Assembly: GCA_030526515.1 (NCBI GenBank)
Contig: JAUNCQ010000001.1
Span: 62,001 to 126,000 of the forward strand
Origin: Coriobacteriia bacterium
GTDB lineage: Bacteria; Actinomycetota; Coriobacteriia; Coriobacteriales; Eggerthellaceae
DNA: 64,000 nucleotides
Direction of reading: 5' to 3'
Part shown: one piece after another, positions 24,216-32,686 of the stretch
Numbering within the stretch: position 1 is the stretch's first letter
Layout of the letters: each line of letters opens with the position of its first letter
Notes under the pieces: generated by a model
Told to the model about the DNA's origin: nothing
Seen by the model: only the letters and a program-made list of their open reading frames with translations
The model's database searches: none
Made by a program: the position numbers and the translations under genes

Positions 24216-27200
24216 ATGCCCATGGATGCAAGTCGGACCCCGGCCCGGTGGGGCCTTGTCGCGGTGATGGTCGCCGTGCTGGCGGCCCTTTCGCCCTGGA
24301 TGGCTTCCGCCGCGTGGGCAGCCGACCCTGAGCCCTCGGTGGTGGTTTCCGTGGGCGAAGACCAGGTCCAGGTGACCGTTGACGGCGTGGGGGCAAGCGG
24401 CCAGGCCACGGTTCAGCGTTTCGACGCAAGCGAATACCACGCCAAGGACCCGCGGCGGGGCGTGAGCGCCCGCGCTGCCTCTCAGGGCGATGTGGTGGGC
24501 ACCTACCAGTGCGGCACCCGTCAGACCCTGACCGTGGACCGCTTCAAGGCCAGCGGCCAGGACACCCTGTACGCCAAGTACTACGTGGTCCAGGGGCAGA
24601 GGATCCTGGCGGGTCCCGTGTACGCCACCCAGGTGCCCGAGCGGCCGGCCGTCTGCCGGTTCCCGGGCAACATGAAGGGCCTGTTCGTGGAAAACGACCC
24701 TGCCAACCTGGCGATCGCCAAGGACCTGGGCTGCTCCAGCGTGACCCTGAACCTGCCCCTGAACGGGTTCATCCTTCCCAATGAGGACGAAGACGGCAAG
24801 CCGATCAGCCACGGCGCCGACGATGCCGTTCCCTTCGTCAGCAACGGCACCACCTACTGGTTCGGCAAGTCCGCCGTGGCCAGCTTCGACAACCTGGTCA
24901 AGACCTACTCCCAGGCCGGCATGGACGTGACCGTGGTGGTGCTGGCCTTGGGCAGCCCGGACTACGGCAGCTATCCCTTCGCCCTGACCTACGGCAAGGT
25001 GGCCGGCACCACGCTGGCCTTCAACACCGCCACGGAGGCGGGCGAAGGCTACTGGACCGCCGCCATGGAGTTCCTGGGCAGCCGCTACTCCCGCACCGCT
25101 GAGCGGGGCTTCGTCCAAAGCTACGTCATCGGCAACGAGATCGACCAGGCCCACTCCTGGTCGCGCATCACCAAGGACAACTCCCGGGCGTCGGTGGACG
25201 TCTACATGGAGGAGTACGCCCGCGGCCTGCGCATTGCCCATAACGCCCTGTCCAAGTACGCGTCCGGCGTCCGCGTGTGCATGCCGGTGTGCCACTACTG
25301 GAAGAAGGGCACCGGCGACCTGCACAACATGGTGAACTCCTATGCCGCCCGTGACCTGATGGATTGGCTGGTCAAGGTCGAAACCGCCCGCGGCAACTAC
25401 GACTGGGGCCTGGCGCCGCATCCGTACGCCTGCAGCCTGACCCAGAGCTTCGTGGGCCACTTCGACAGCGGCAAGCTGCCCTACAGCAAGGCCTTCACGT
25501 ATCCCGTCAGCGGCGACGTGGACCAGTCGCCCATGCTGACCCTGACCAACCTGGAGCTGCTGCAGCAGTACCTGGAGCGTCCCGAGTGCCGCTTCGACGG
25601 CCGGGTCCGCAGCGTGTACCTGACGGAGTCGGGCGTGAGCTCCATGGGCGCCGGCTACGACCTGCCCTTCCCGGACGCGGGTTGGACCACCGACGACAAC
25701 TTCGACCGCCAGGCCGCCTGGCTGGCCCAGTTCTACTACCGCGCGGCGCACCTGAGCTGCGTGAAGCAGTTCAACTACTACCGGCTGGTGGACAACCCCG
25801 GCGAGCTGCAGGTGAGCGCCCCCACGGCCCTGGGCCTGATCACCACGTCGGGCCAGAAGAAGCCCTCCTACGAACTGTACAAGTACCTGGACACGGAGCT
25901 CTCCCTTGAGGTGGCGGACCCCTACCTGCCCGCCATCACGTTCTGGAAGAACGCTCGCACCTCCAAGGAGGTGGAGTTCAGCGTGGCCTCCGGGCGCGTG
26001 AAGTCCTATGCGGACGTGATGGACTTCACCACCAACGGCACCTTCCCCTGGGAAGAGGCCTGGGACGAAGGCAAGTTCATGACCCGCAGCATCACCGCGG
26101 AGCCCGAGCCCGACCTGGAGGTGGAGTACGAAAGGGTCGCCGCCCAGGTCCCTATCATGGTGCGGGCCACGGCGCCTGACGGCTACCAGGTGCTCCTGTG
26201 CTACGCGCGGGACGAAGCCTGCGCGCGTCCCCTGTGCTCCTTCACTATCGGCGCCCAGGGCCGTGCGTCGGGAACCCTGCAGATGCTGAACAAGGGCTCC
26301 GTTTCCTACGGCGACTACCTGGTGGCCCTGACCTGCAAGGAGGACGGCGCCACCCGCGTGGTGAAGACCGTCCCGCTGTCCGTGGGCGGCCCGTACCTGG
26401 AGGGGGTCCCAGAGTCCCTGGATCTGACCGCGGGTCAGGCCGGCGTGCGACTTCCGGTCACGGCCCTGCAGGGCACCCAGGCCCATTTCGCCAGCTTCGA
26501 TGAGTCCGTGGCGACCGTCACCGCCGACGGCGTGGTGTCCGCCCGCAAGGTCGGCACGGCCACCATCGAGGTGACGGCCCGTGATTACAGCGGTACGGTG
26601 CTGAAGCGCCTGTCCGTGAACGTGACGGTGGGGGAGGGCTCCCATTCCTACGAGCTCACGGGCGTCAAGGCGGCGTCGGCATCCTCCAGCGGTCAGCTGA
26701 GCTACCGGTGCTCCTACTGCGATGACGTCAAGGCTCCCACGGTGGTGAACCCCGTGGTGGCCGCCGCGGTGCACTCCGGCACCACCAAGGCCGTGGTCTC
26801 CTGGAACGCCGTGAAGGGCGCCACGTCCTACGCGGTGTACGGCGGCCGTGCCGGCAAGACCCTGAAGAAGGTGAAGGGCGTTTCCGCCGGGGCCGCCCGC
26901 AAGGTCACCGCAAGCGGGCTGCGCAAGGGCGCGGTCTACGTCTACCAGGTGCGGGCCTACCTGGGCAGCGCCCGCATTGCCACCAGCTGCCAGGCCTTCG
27001 TGATTGCCGGCGGCAAGACCGCCAAGGCGGGGTCGGTCACGTCCGTGACGGCCAAGACCGCGTCCCTGGCCCTGGCCAAGGGCCAGAGCAAGCGCCTGGC
27101 CAAGCCGGTGGTGAAGGTGAGCGGCCCGGGCAAGCAGCTTGCAGGCTACTGCAGCGCGTACCGCTATGCCACCAGCAACGGCAAGGTGGCGGTGGTTTCG

Positions 27201-27299
27201 TCCTCCGGCACGGTGACCGCCAAGGGCGCGGGCAGCTGCTACGTGTACGTGATCGCGAAGAACGGCAAGAGCGCCAAGACGAAGGTGATGGTGAGGTAG
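24216..27299 (+). CDS. Secreted glycosidase-like protein with Big_2 and repeat C-terminus
   Basis: 1027 residues. Signal peptide (WGLVAVMVAVLAALSPWMASAAWA), then a short Ig-like region and a central domain homologous to 18621-21992 with YVIGNEIDQAHSW and VYLTESGVSS as probable catalytic Glu motifs. A Big_2-type domain follows (ASFDESVATVTADGVVSARKVGTA spans the core), then a CSYC pair, a fibronectin-III-like segment and a final Big_2-like segment. AGGAGG lies four bases before the ATG at 24216 and ten before an alternative ATG at 24222. It is probably bound to or released from the cell surface, and its glycan target is unknown. It is transcribed divergently from its paralogue block and coupled to 27302. 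Confidence 0.7.
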   Translation: MPMDASRTPARWGLVAVMVAVLAALSPWMASAAWAADPEPSVVVSVGEDQVQVTVDGVGASGQATVQRFDASEYHAKDPRRGVSARAASQGDVVGTYQCGTRQTLTVDRFKASGQDTLYAKYYVVQGQRILAGPVYATQVPERPAVCRFPGNMKGLFVENDPANLAIAKDLGCSSVTLNLPLNGFILPNEDEDGKPISHGADDAVPFVSNGTTYWFGKSAVASFDNLVKTYSQAGMDVTVVVLALGSPDYGSYPFALTYGKVAGTTLAFNTATEAGEGYWTAAMEFLGSRYSRTAERGFVQSYVIGNEIDQAHSWSRITKDNSRASVDVYMEEYARGLRIAHNALSKYASGVRVCMPVCHYWKKGTGDLHNMVNSYAARDLMDWLVKVETARGNYDWGLAPHPYACSLTQSFVGHFDSGKLPYSKAFTYPVSGDVDQSPMLTLTNLELLQQYLERPECRFDGRVRSVYLTESGVSSMGAGYDLPFPDAGWTTDDNFDRQAAWLAQFYYRAAHLSCVKQFNYYRLVDNPGELQVSAPTALGLITTSGQKKPSYELYKYLDTELSLEVADPYLPAITFWKNARTSKEVEFSVASGRVKSYADVMDFTTNGTFPWEEAWDEGKFMTRSITAEPEPDLEVEYERVAAQVPIMVRATAPDGYQVLLCYARDEACARPLCSFTIGAQGRASGTLQMLNKGSVSYGDYLVALTCKEDGATRVVKTVPLSVGGPYLEGVPESLDLTAGQAGVRLPVTALQGTQAHFASFDESVATVTADGVVSARKVGTATIEVTARDYSGTVLKRLSVNVTVGEGSHSYELTGVKAASASSSGQLSYRCSYCDDVKAPTVVNPVVAAAVHSGTTKAVVSWNAVKGATSYAVYGGRAGKTLKKVKGVSAGAARKVTASGLRKGAVYVYQVRAYLGSARIATSCQAFVIAGGKTAKAGSVTSVTAKTASLALAKGQSKRLAKPVVKVSGPGKQLAGYCSAYRYATSNGKVAVVSSSGTVTAKGAGSCYVYVIAKNGKSAKTKVMVR

Positions 27300-27301
27300 C
27301 C

Positions 27302-28066
27302 ATGGGCAAGATGATGCGACGTGCGGCCGCTGCGGCGGCCCTGGGACTGGCGGCGGCCTGCGTGGCCCCCGCTGCGGCGCTGGCCTACGCGCCGGCGGAT
27401 GACCTGGTCCACGAGCGGGCCGCCCATGGGGACTTCGCCCCGCTGCTGGACGGCACGGACTACCATGCCTTCGTGAAGCCGGCCACGCCCAGCGCCAACG
27501 GCGGCCTGTACACCCGCTGCCGGGTGTGCGGGTTCGAGGAGCGGGAGAAGGTCATCTACCGGCCCAAGACGGTGAGGCTGTCCGCCTCTGCGTACACCTA
27601 CAGCGGTGCCGCGCGCAAGCCGTCGGTGACGGTGCTCAACTCCGCGGGCAAGGCGCTTCCCCGTGAAGCCTACGAGCTGTCCTACGCCCCCGGTCGCAAG
27701 CTGGTGGGGAGCTACGGCGTGACCGTGACCTTCAAGGGGGACTGGGCCGGCACCATGCACGCCAACTTCACGATCAAGCCCAAGGCCACGACCCTGCGGT
27801 CCCTGAAGGCAGCCAAGGGCGGATTCGCGGCCACGTGGTCCCGAGCGGTGTCCCAGGCCGACGGCTACCAGGTCCGCTACAGCCGCTACTCCAGCATGAA
27901 GGGGTACAAGAAGGTCACGGTGGCCGGCCGCACCAGCGCGTCCAAGAAGGTCACGGGCCTGGCGTCGGGCAAGCGCTATTACGTGCAGGTGCGGGTCTAT
28001 AAGAAGGCCGGCGGCGCCACCTTTGTCAGCGCCTGGAGCCCCAAGAAGTCCGTGGTTGCCAGGTAG
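27302..28066 (+). CDS. Small secreted surface protein with Cys pair and fibronectin-III-like domain
   Basis: 254 residues. Signal peptide (AAAAALGLAAACVAPAAALA), a CRVCGFEE pair near residue 72, an immunoglobulin-like MBG-type domain (about 90-160: VRLSASAYTYSGAARKPSV...G.YGVTVTFKG) and a fibronectin-III-like domain (about 165-250: DGYQVRYS....YVQVRVYKK). The start is two bases after the previous stop, so it is translationally coupled to the glycosidase-like protein and is probably its partner or an accessory adhesin. No catalytic motif is seen. Confidence 0.75.
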   Translation: MGKMMRRAAAAAALGLAAACVAPAAALAYAPADDLVHERAAHGDFAPLLDGTDYHAFVKPATPSANGGLYTRCRVCGFEEREKVIYRPKTVRLSASAYTYSGAARKPSVTVLNSAGKALPREAYELSYAPGRKLVGSYGVTVTFKGDWAGTMHANFTIKPKATTLRSLKAAKGGFAATWSRAVSQADGYQVRYSRYSSMKGYKKVTVAGRTSASKKVTGLASGKRYYVQVRVYKKAGGATFVSAWSPKKSVVAR

Positions 28067-28095
28067 CGTCGCGGAGGGGGCTTTCGCCCACCTGG
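28059..28095. other. Weak inverted repeat across convergent gene ends
   Basis: CCAGGT (28059) and ACCTGG (28090) flank TTTCGCCC (28082-28089) between the stops of two convergent genes. It may serve as a shared weak terminator. Confidence 0.3.
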
Positions 28096-28096
28096 G

Positions 28097-29050
28097 CTAG
28101 TCGCGCTGCTTCACCAGTGCGGTGAAGATGGCAATGTCCTCCTGGCGGACGATCTTGATGTTGTTGTGGTTGCCCTCGCAGAAGTTCAGGTCGTAGCCCA
28201 GGCTGCTCATGAGCAGGCCCACGCAGCTTTCCCGCAGGGGGTGGTTCTGGCGGCGGGCCTTGGCGAAGACCTCGTCAAGGGTGTCCAGGGTGTAGGCGTC
28301 GGGGGACTGCAGGTCCACCACGCGGCTGCGGTCGATGTAGGTGGTCTTCTGGCCGTCAACCAGGAACTGCACGTTGTCCATCTTGGACTCGCCGATGATG
28401 GCGTGGCCCTTCGCCTTGCAGGTGGTCAGCAGCTTGGAGATCATATCCTCCGTCACGAAGGGGCGGGTGGATTCCTGCAGCACCACCAGGTCGCGGTTGG
28501 TGAATCCGTCGTCGCGCAGGCGGCGCAGGCCGTTTAGGACCGAGCGGATGCCGGAGTCGCCGGCGGGGATGATGCCCCGCAGCTTCGTGATGCCGCTCTT
28601 CTGGGCGTACCCCAGCAGGATGGATTCCCACTGGTCAAGGCAGACTATGTAGATGTCGTCGATGAGCGGATGGTTCTGGTACACGTCCAGGCAGTAGCTG
28701 ATGACCGGCTTGCCCAGCACGTTGATGAACTGGTTGGGGATGTTCTGCAGGTTGCGGGTGGACTTGCCGCCGGCCAGGATGACGGCGGCGGTGCGGCCGT
28801 GACCCACCGGGCGGCTGGCGGATCCTTCTTCGGCGGGCGAAAGCACCGGCCGCGATCCCGTCAGCAGGGACTCGATGCTGGTGTCCAGGGCGCGGGACAG
28901 GTCCAGCAGCTTGGACAGGGGGATGTCGTTTTCGCCCGCTTCGATCTTGGCGATGGTGGAGCGGGACTTGTAGCCCAGGGCATCCGCCAGGTCCTGCTGG
29001 GACATGCCGACCTCCAGCCGGCGACGCTTGATGTTTTGGGCGATGTTCAT
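28097..29050 (-). CDS. Second XRE-type regulator fused to a cytidylyltransferase-like domain
   Basis: 317 residues, collinear with the protein at 10706-11692. XRE helix-turn-helix (about 5-63: RRLEVGMSQQDLADALGYKSRSTIAKIEAGE), linker, then an IspD/TarI-like domain with ILAGGKSTR, PNQF (Lys of PKQ replaced by Asn), QESTRP and NNIKIVRQEDI near the end. It probably binds a nucleotide or CDP-alcohol and controls transcription. The ATG at 29050 has GGGAGG eight bases upstream. A longer frame to 29365 runs back through the promoter of the divergent gene and is rejected. It is divergent from the LicC-LicA type gene at 29238, mirroring the arrangement around 11700. Confidence 0.8.
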   Translation of the reverse strand: MNIAQNIKRRRLEVGMSQQDLADALGYKSRSTIAKIEAGENDIPLSKLLDLSRALDTSIESLLTGSRPVLSPAEEGSASRPVGHGRTAAVILAGGKSTRNLQNIPNQFINVLGKPVISYCLDVYQNHPLIDDIYIVCLDQWESILLGYAQKSGITKLRGIIPAGDSGIRSVLNGLRRLRDDGFTNRDLVVLQESTRPFVTEDMISKLLTTCKAKGHAIIGESKMDNVQFLVDGQKTTYIDRSRVVDLQSPDAYTLDTLDEVFAKARRQNHPLRESCVGLLMSSLGYDLNFCEGNHNNIKIVRQEDIAIFTALVKQRD

Positions 29051-29101
29051 GGCCGAATCCTCCCTATGAGCGTGGTTTTCGCCCAAAAGTGTAGCGAAAG
29101 C

Positions 29102-29137
29102 GTTCCTGTGAATCAACATGACGTGCCAAACAGGAAC
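29102..29137. promoter_or_regulatory. Inverted-repeat operator candidate for the second XRE fusion
   Basis: GTTCCTGT (29102-29109) and ACAGGAAC (29130-29137) form a perfect 8 bp inverted repeat with a 20 base spacer. Further GGAAC half-sites occur at 29147-29151 and 29174-29178 on the way to the divergent choline-kinase gene. Confidence 0.5.
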
Positions 29138-29163
29138 ACCTTGTGGGGAACGCCGCCATAACG

Positions 29164-29192
29164 TTGCCTCAGGGGAACCAACCTGTCTTAAT
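29164..29192 (+). promoter_or_regulatory. Possible promoter TTGCCT-17-CTTAAT
   Basis: A -35-like TTGCCT (29164-29169) and a -10-like CTTAAT (29187-29192) flank the GGAAC half-site at 29174, 46 bases before the start at 29238. The elements are weak, and it is offered because of its position. Confidence 0.3.
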
Positions 29193-29237
29193 AGCCTCAG
29201 CGCAATTCCTGAAATCCCCTCCGAAAGGAAGAACAAC

Positions 29238-31022
29238 ATGGTCACTTTCCGCGAACTTGAGGCAATGAAGCTCATCATGAAGGGCGCCTCCTTCGAGTCC
29301 CTGCCGTACCACGTCTTCGAGGACGCTGCCGAGTACGACGCCACCATCGCCTCCCTGGAGGCCAAGGGCTACATCGCCGACGGCAAGGTCACCGAGATGG
29401 GCCTGAACGACATCGAGCCGTACCGCGTCAAGAACGCCATCGTCATGGCTGCAGGCGGCGGTGACATCTCCTCCAAGTCCGTGTACTCCCTGCCCAAGGG
29501 CCTGTACGTGAAGGACGGCGAGACCCTGATCGAGCGTCAGATCCGCCAGCTGAAGGAGGCCGGCATCACCGACATCACCGTGGTCGTGGGCTACAAGCAG
29601 GAGATGTACTTCTACCTGGTCGAGAAGTGCGGCGTTGAGCTGGCCGTGAACGTTGCTCCCACCAAGGGCAACATCCTGTCCCTGAACGCCGTGGGCGTGA
29701 CCCTGGACAGCACCTACATCTGCAACTGCGACAACTACTTCGTGGACAACCCCTTCAGCGCCTACGAGCACAGCGCCTTCCATGCAACCCAGTTCAAGGA
29801 GGACACCTCCAAGGAGCTGGTGGTCCGCACCAACCACGGCGGCCGTATCCTGGAGGTCTTCACCACCAACGAGCCCGGCGAGTGCATCTACGGCCATGCC
29901 TACATGGACCCCGCCTTCAGCTACCGCTTCAGCAAGCTGCTGGCCGAGCAGATCGACACCTTCCGCGTCGATATGCTGTTCTGGGAGGAGTTCGTTTCCC
30001 GCAACATCGACGACCTGGACATGTTCGCCCGCTCCTACAGCTCCGACTTCCTGCTGGAGTTCGACTCCGTCCAGGAGATCCAGAACATCGACGGCCTGTT
30101 CATGGACAACGTGTCCGCCAAGGTCAACGAGAAGATCTGCTCCATCCTGGGCTGCAACCCGGATGAGATCATGGACATCCAGATCCTGCAGAAGGGCCTG
30201 ACCAACATCCTGTTCACCTTCGTGGTGAAGGGCACCAAGTACATCTTCCGCTACCCGGGCGACTTCAGCCAGGCATTCATCTACCGTGACCGCGAGGTCC
30301 GCGCCCAGCAGCTGGCTGCCAAGGCCGGTTCCGACACCACCTACGTCTACATTGACGAGTCCGGCTGCAAGATGAGCGAGTTCCGCGCTGACTGCCACGA
30401 CCTGTCCGACGTGTACTACAAGGACATCGACTTCATGTGCGAGGTCGCCAAGAGCATCCGCCGCATGCATGACGAGTCCGCCGACATGGAGGATTGGGAG
30501 CAGTTCTACAACAACCCCATGGAGTCCTCCGACGCCCTGATGCGCCTGGCCTCCCAGATGAAGGGCAACCTGTTCGAGCGCTTCGCCAAGGACCACGAGC
30601 GCATCAACAAGCTGTATGCCTACACCGAGAAGGACGGCTTCGAGAAGCGCATGTGCCACAACGACATCAACGCCGATAACGTCCTGGTCACCGACACCAC
30701 CATGGACATCATCGACTGGGAGTTCGCCGGCTACAACGACCCGGCCTATGACTTCGGCCGCGTGATCGGCGACTACGACTGCGACGATCCGGATGTTGCC
30801 ACCATCGTGTCCGCCTACCTGGGCCACGAGTGCTCCGAGATCGAGCGCCTGCACTTCCTGGCATACGCCGCCATCCACAACTACTACTACTTCAACTGGG
30901 CGCTGTACGTTGAGTCCATCGGCAACTCCAGCCGCGACTGGATGATCTTCTTCTACCGTCAGGTCCAGAAGTTCATGAACTACTGCCTGCCCCGCTACGA
31001 GCAGATCTACGGCGAGATCTAA
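29238..31022 (+). CDS. Phosphocholine cytidylyltransferase fused to choline kinase (LicC-LicA type)
   Basis: 594 residues. A short N-terminal winged-helix-like segment (about 1-60) precedes a LicC-like nucleotidyltransferase (about 68-300: AIVMAAGGG, LPKGL, ITVVVGY, CDNYF). A LicA/choline-kinase domain (about 330-590) follows, with GLTNILF, the Brenner-type CHNDINADNVL and IIDWEFAGYNDPAYDFG. Together these would phosphorylate choline (or a related alcohol) and activate it as CDP-choline, the donor for LicD transferases such as those at 4014 and 7842. The start has AAAGGA eight bases upstream. No choline transporter of LicB type is obvious in the window. Its divergent neighbour is the second XRE fusion, a likely regulator. 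Confidence 0.85.
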   Translation: MVTFRELEAMKLIMKGASFESLPYHVFEDAAEYDATIASLEAKGYIADGKVTEMGLNDIEPYRVKNAIVMAAGGGDISSKSVYSLPKGLYVKDGETLIERQIRQLKEAGITDITVVVGYKQEMYFYLVEKCGVELAVNVAPTKGNILSLNAVGVTLDSTYICNCDNYFVDNPFSAYEHSAFHATQFKEDTSKELVVRTNHGGRILEVFTTNEPGECIYGHAYMDPAFSYRFSKLLAEQIDTFRVDMLFWEEFVSRNIDDLDMFARSYSSDFLLEFDSVQEIQNIDGLFMDNVSAKVNEKICSILGCNPDEIMDIQILQKGLTNILFTFVVKGTKYIFRYPGDFSQAFIYRDREVRAQQLAAKAGSDTTYVYIDESGCKMSEFRADCHDLSDVYYKDIDFMCEVAKSIRRMHDESADMEDWEQFYNNPMESSDALMRLASQMKGNLFERFAKDHERINKLYAYTEKDGFEKRMCHNDINADNVLVTDTTMDIIDWEFAGYNDPAYDFGRVIGDYDCDDPDVATIVSAYLGHECSEIERLHFLAYAAIHNYYYFNWALYVESIGNSSRDWMIFFYRQVQKFMNYCLPRYEQIYGEI

Positions 31023-31046
31023 GCGGCATCGTTGCATCACTACCAG

Positions 31047-31075
31047 GGGAGGGGCCTTCGGGTCCCTCCCGTTTT
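31047..31075 (+). terminator. Intrinsic terminator with a TTCG tetraloop
   Basis: GGGAGGGGCC-TTCG-GGTCCCTCCC followed by GTTTTC. Ten base pairs including one G-U pair, closed by a very stable UUCG loop. Confidence 0.85.
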
Positions 31076-31093
31076 CATTCAAAGGAGCGTTTC

Positions 31094-31759
31094 ATGACCG
31101 TGAAGGCCTGCATCTTCGACTTCGACGGAACCCTGGCGGACTCCATGTGGGTCTGGACCGCCATCGGCAACAACTTCCTGGAAAAGTACGGCATTGCCCA
31201 CTACGACGGCTTCAGCGAGGAGCTTGCCCTGTTGGGATTCGAGGCCGGCTCCAAGACCTTCGTGGAGCGCTGGGACCTGGACGTGACCCCGGCCCAGCTG
31301 GTGGAGGAGTGGCAGGCCCAGGCCAAGGAAAGCTATGCCACCAACGTGTGGCTGAAGCCCCATGCGGAAGAGTACCTGCGGGAGCTGAAGGCCCAGGGCG
31401 TGAAGATCGCCGTGGCCACCGCCCAGCAGCGCCTGACCCTGGACCTTGCCCTGAAGAACGAAGGGGTCTACGACCTGTTCGACGTGACCCTGGTCTGCGA
31501 CGAGTGCACCACCACCGGCAAGGCCACTCCTGCGGTGTACCTGACCGCCGCCAAGATGCTGGGCGAAAGCGTCGACGACTGCGTGGTCTTCGAGGACGTG
31601 CTGGGCCCGGCCAAGCAGGCCCATGCGGGCGGATTCCGCGTGGTGGGCGTGTTCGACGACTCCCCGGCCCAGGACCATGCTGCCCTGGAGGCCGAGGTGG
31701 ACCGCTTCATCAACGGCTACGACGAGCTGGTGGGCACCGATCCCCAGCAGCTGCTGTAA
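31094..31759 (+). CDS. HAD-superfamily phosphatase (beta-phosphoglucomutase-like subfamily)
   Basis: 221 residues. Motif I is FDFDGTLADS near residue 10, an alpha-helical cap follows, then motif II (VATAQQ), the motif III Lys (NEGVYDLFDVTLVCDE...GKATPAVYL) and motif IV (VVFEDVLGPAKQA). It probably dephosphorylates a small metabolite or polyol phosphate in the cytoplasm. The Shine-Dalgarno AAAGGAG is seven bases upstream. It follows the choline-kinase gene after a terminator, so it is linked by position rather than clearly co-transcribed. Its substrate is unknown. Confidence 0.8.
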   Translation: MTVKACIFDFDGTLADSMWVWTAIGNNFLEKYGIAHYDGFSEELALLGFEAGSKTFVERWDLDVTPAQLVEEWQAQAKESYATNVWLKPHAEEYLRELKAQGVKIAVATAQQRLTLDLALKNEGVYDLFDVTLVCDECTTTGKATPAVYLTAAKMLGESVDDCVVFEDVLGPAKQAHAGGFRVVGVFDDSPAQDHAALEAEVDRFINGYDELVGTDPQQLL

Positions 31760-31777
31760 TTGCGGCGGCGCGCGCGG

Positions 31778-32518
31778 CTACAGGTTGCCCGCCGCCAGGT
31801 CCTTGGCAATGCCCAGGGCCTCCCGCAGCACGTTGTTGGGCAGGTAGAACGCGTCCGACGTGGCCGGCAGGCCGGACACGTGGGCGTAGCCCAGCTTCCG
31901 GGCAAGGCCCATGGCCCGGAACAGGTGGAAGCCGTTGGTGACCACTACCACTCGGTCGTTCTTGGGATCTAGGAGCTTGGCGGAGTACTGCAGGTTCTGG
32001 ACCGTGTTGGTCGACTGGTCCTCCAGCTCCAGGGCGCTGCGGGGGACGCCGTGGTCTGCCAGGTAGTCGGCCATGGCCCGGGCCTCCGTCGTGGGCTCGT
32101 TGTAACCCTGGCCGCCGGAGCAGATGATCCGCACGCCGGGGTGATTTCGGTAGTAGTCCGCCGCCGCGTCGAGGCGGTAGCGCAGCACGTTGCTGGGACC
32201 GTCGGCCCTCACCTGGGCACCCAGGACCACCAGCGCGTCGGCGTCTTCGTCCGGCTGCTGCCCCATGCCGGAAAGGGAGGCGCAGCTCAGGCCCGCAACG
32301 GCCAGCGCGCCTGCTACCAGCACCGCAAGCCCCGCAACGCGCACGGGGGCGGGGAGCGCGGCGATGACCCCCGCCTTGCAGGCCAGCCCCAGCCCCAGGA
32401 ACCCGGCGGCCAGCGCGAACCACACGGCAAAGAACAGGGTGCCGGAGTTCGGGGCCATCACGGCGGCGCCGTACAGGGCGCATGCTACGCCGATCGCTAT
32501 GAGGATTGCTGCCGCCAT
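31778..32518 (-). CDS. Membrane-anchored DUF218 / YdcF-SanA-like protein
   Basis: 246 residues. About three hydrophobic N-terminal segments are followed by a DUF218 domain (from about residue 88): LVVLGAQVRADGPS, ICSGGQGYNEPTTEA..MADYL, a VPRSALELEDQSTNT signature, and VVVVTNGFHLFRA. Family members are linked to envelope integrity and peptidoglycan or polymer metabolism, but the reaction is unknown. AAGGAGG is five bases before the ATG at 32518. It converges on the HAD gene with an 18 base gap. Confidence 0.82.
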   Translation of the reverse strand: MAAAILIAIGVACALYGAAVMAPNSGTLFFAVWFALAAGFLGLGLACKAGVIAALPAPVRVAGLAVLVAGALAVAGLSCASLSGMGQQPDEDADALVVLGAQVRADGPSNVLRYRLDAAADYYRNHPGVRIICSGGQGYNEPTTEARAMADYLADHGVPRSALELEDQSTNTVQNLQYSAKLLDPKNDRVVVVTNGFHLFRAMGLARKLGYAHVSGLPATSDAFYLPNNVLREALGIAKDLAAGNL

Positions 32519-32538
32519 GGCTGCCTCCTTCGGGGTCG

Positions 32539-32560
32539 GGGAGGGTGTTTCGTCCCCTGG
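32539..32560. repeat. 22-base exact repeat, copy 1 (intergenic)
   Basis: Starts GGGAGGGTG and ends TTTCGTCCCCTGG. An identical 22-mer occurs inside a coding sequence at 55636-55657. It contains the GGACGAAA variant of the dispersed word. Confidence 0.8.
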
Positions 32561-32651
32561 ATTATACCCGTGCGCTGCCTCCGAGCTTCGGCTGCCCGTG
32601 GCCTTGCGGTCTGCCGTGGTCCGCGCCCCTGCGCCAGGGCGCGGTTTGCCG

Positions 32652-32657
32652 TATACT
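32652..32657 (+). promoter_or_regulatory. Possible -10 box (TATACT)
   Basis: TATACT lies 30 bases before the ATG at 32687. No -35 box is recognisable in the GC-rich stretch upstream. Confidence 0.35.
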
Positions 32658-32686
32658 GACCCTTTGACCAACAGAAAGGGGCAGGT

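Noticed and set aside
29051-29365. Longer N-terminus for the second XRE fusion
   Set aside because: It would cover the divergent promoter region and part of the choline-kinase gene. The paralogue and the Shine-Dalgarno support 29050.
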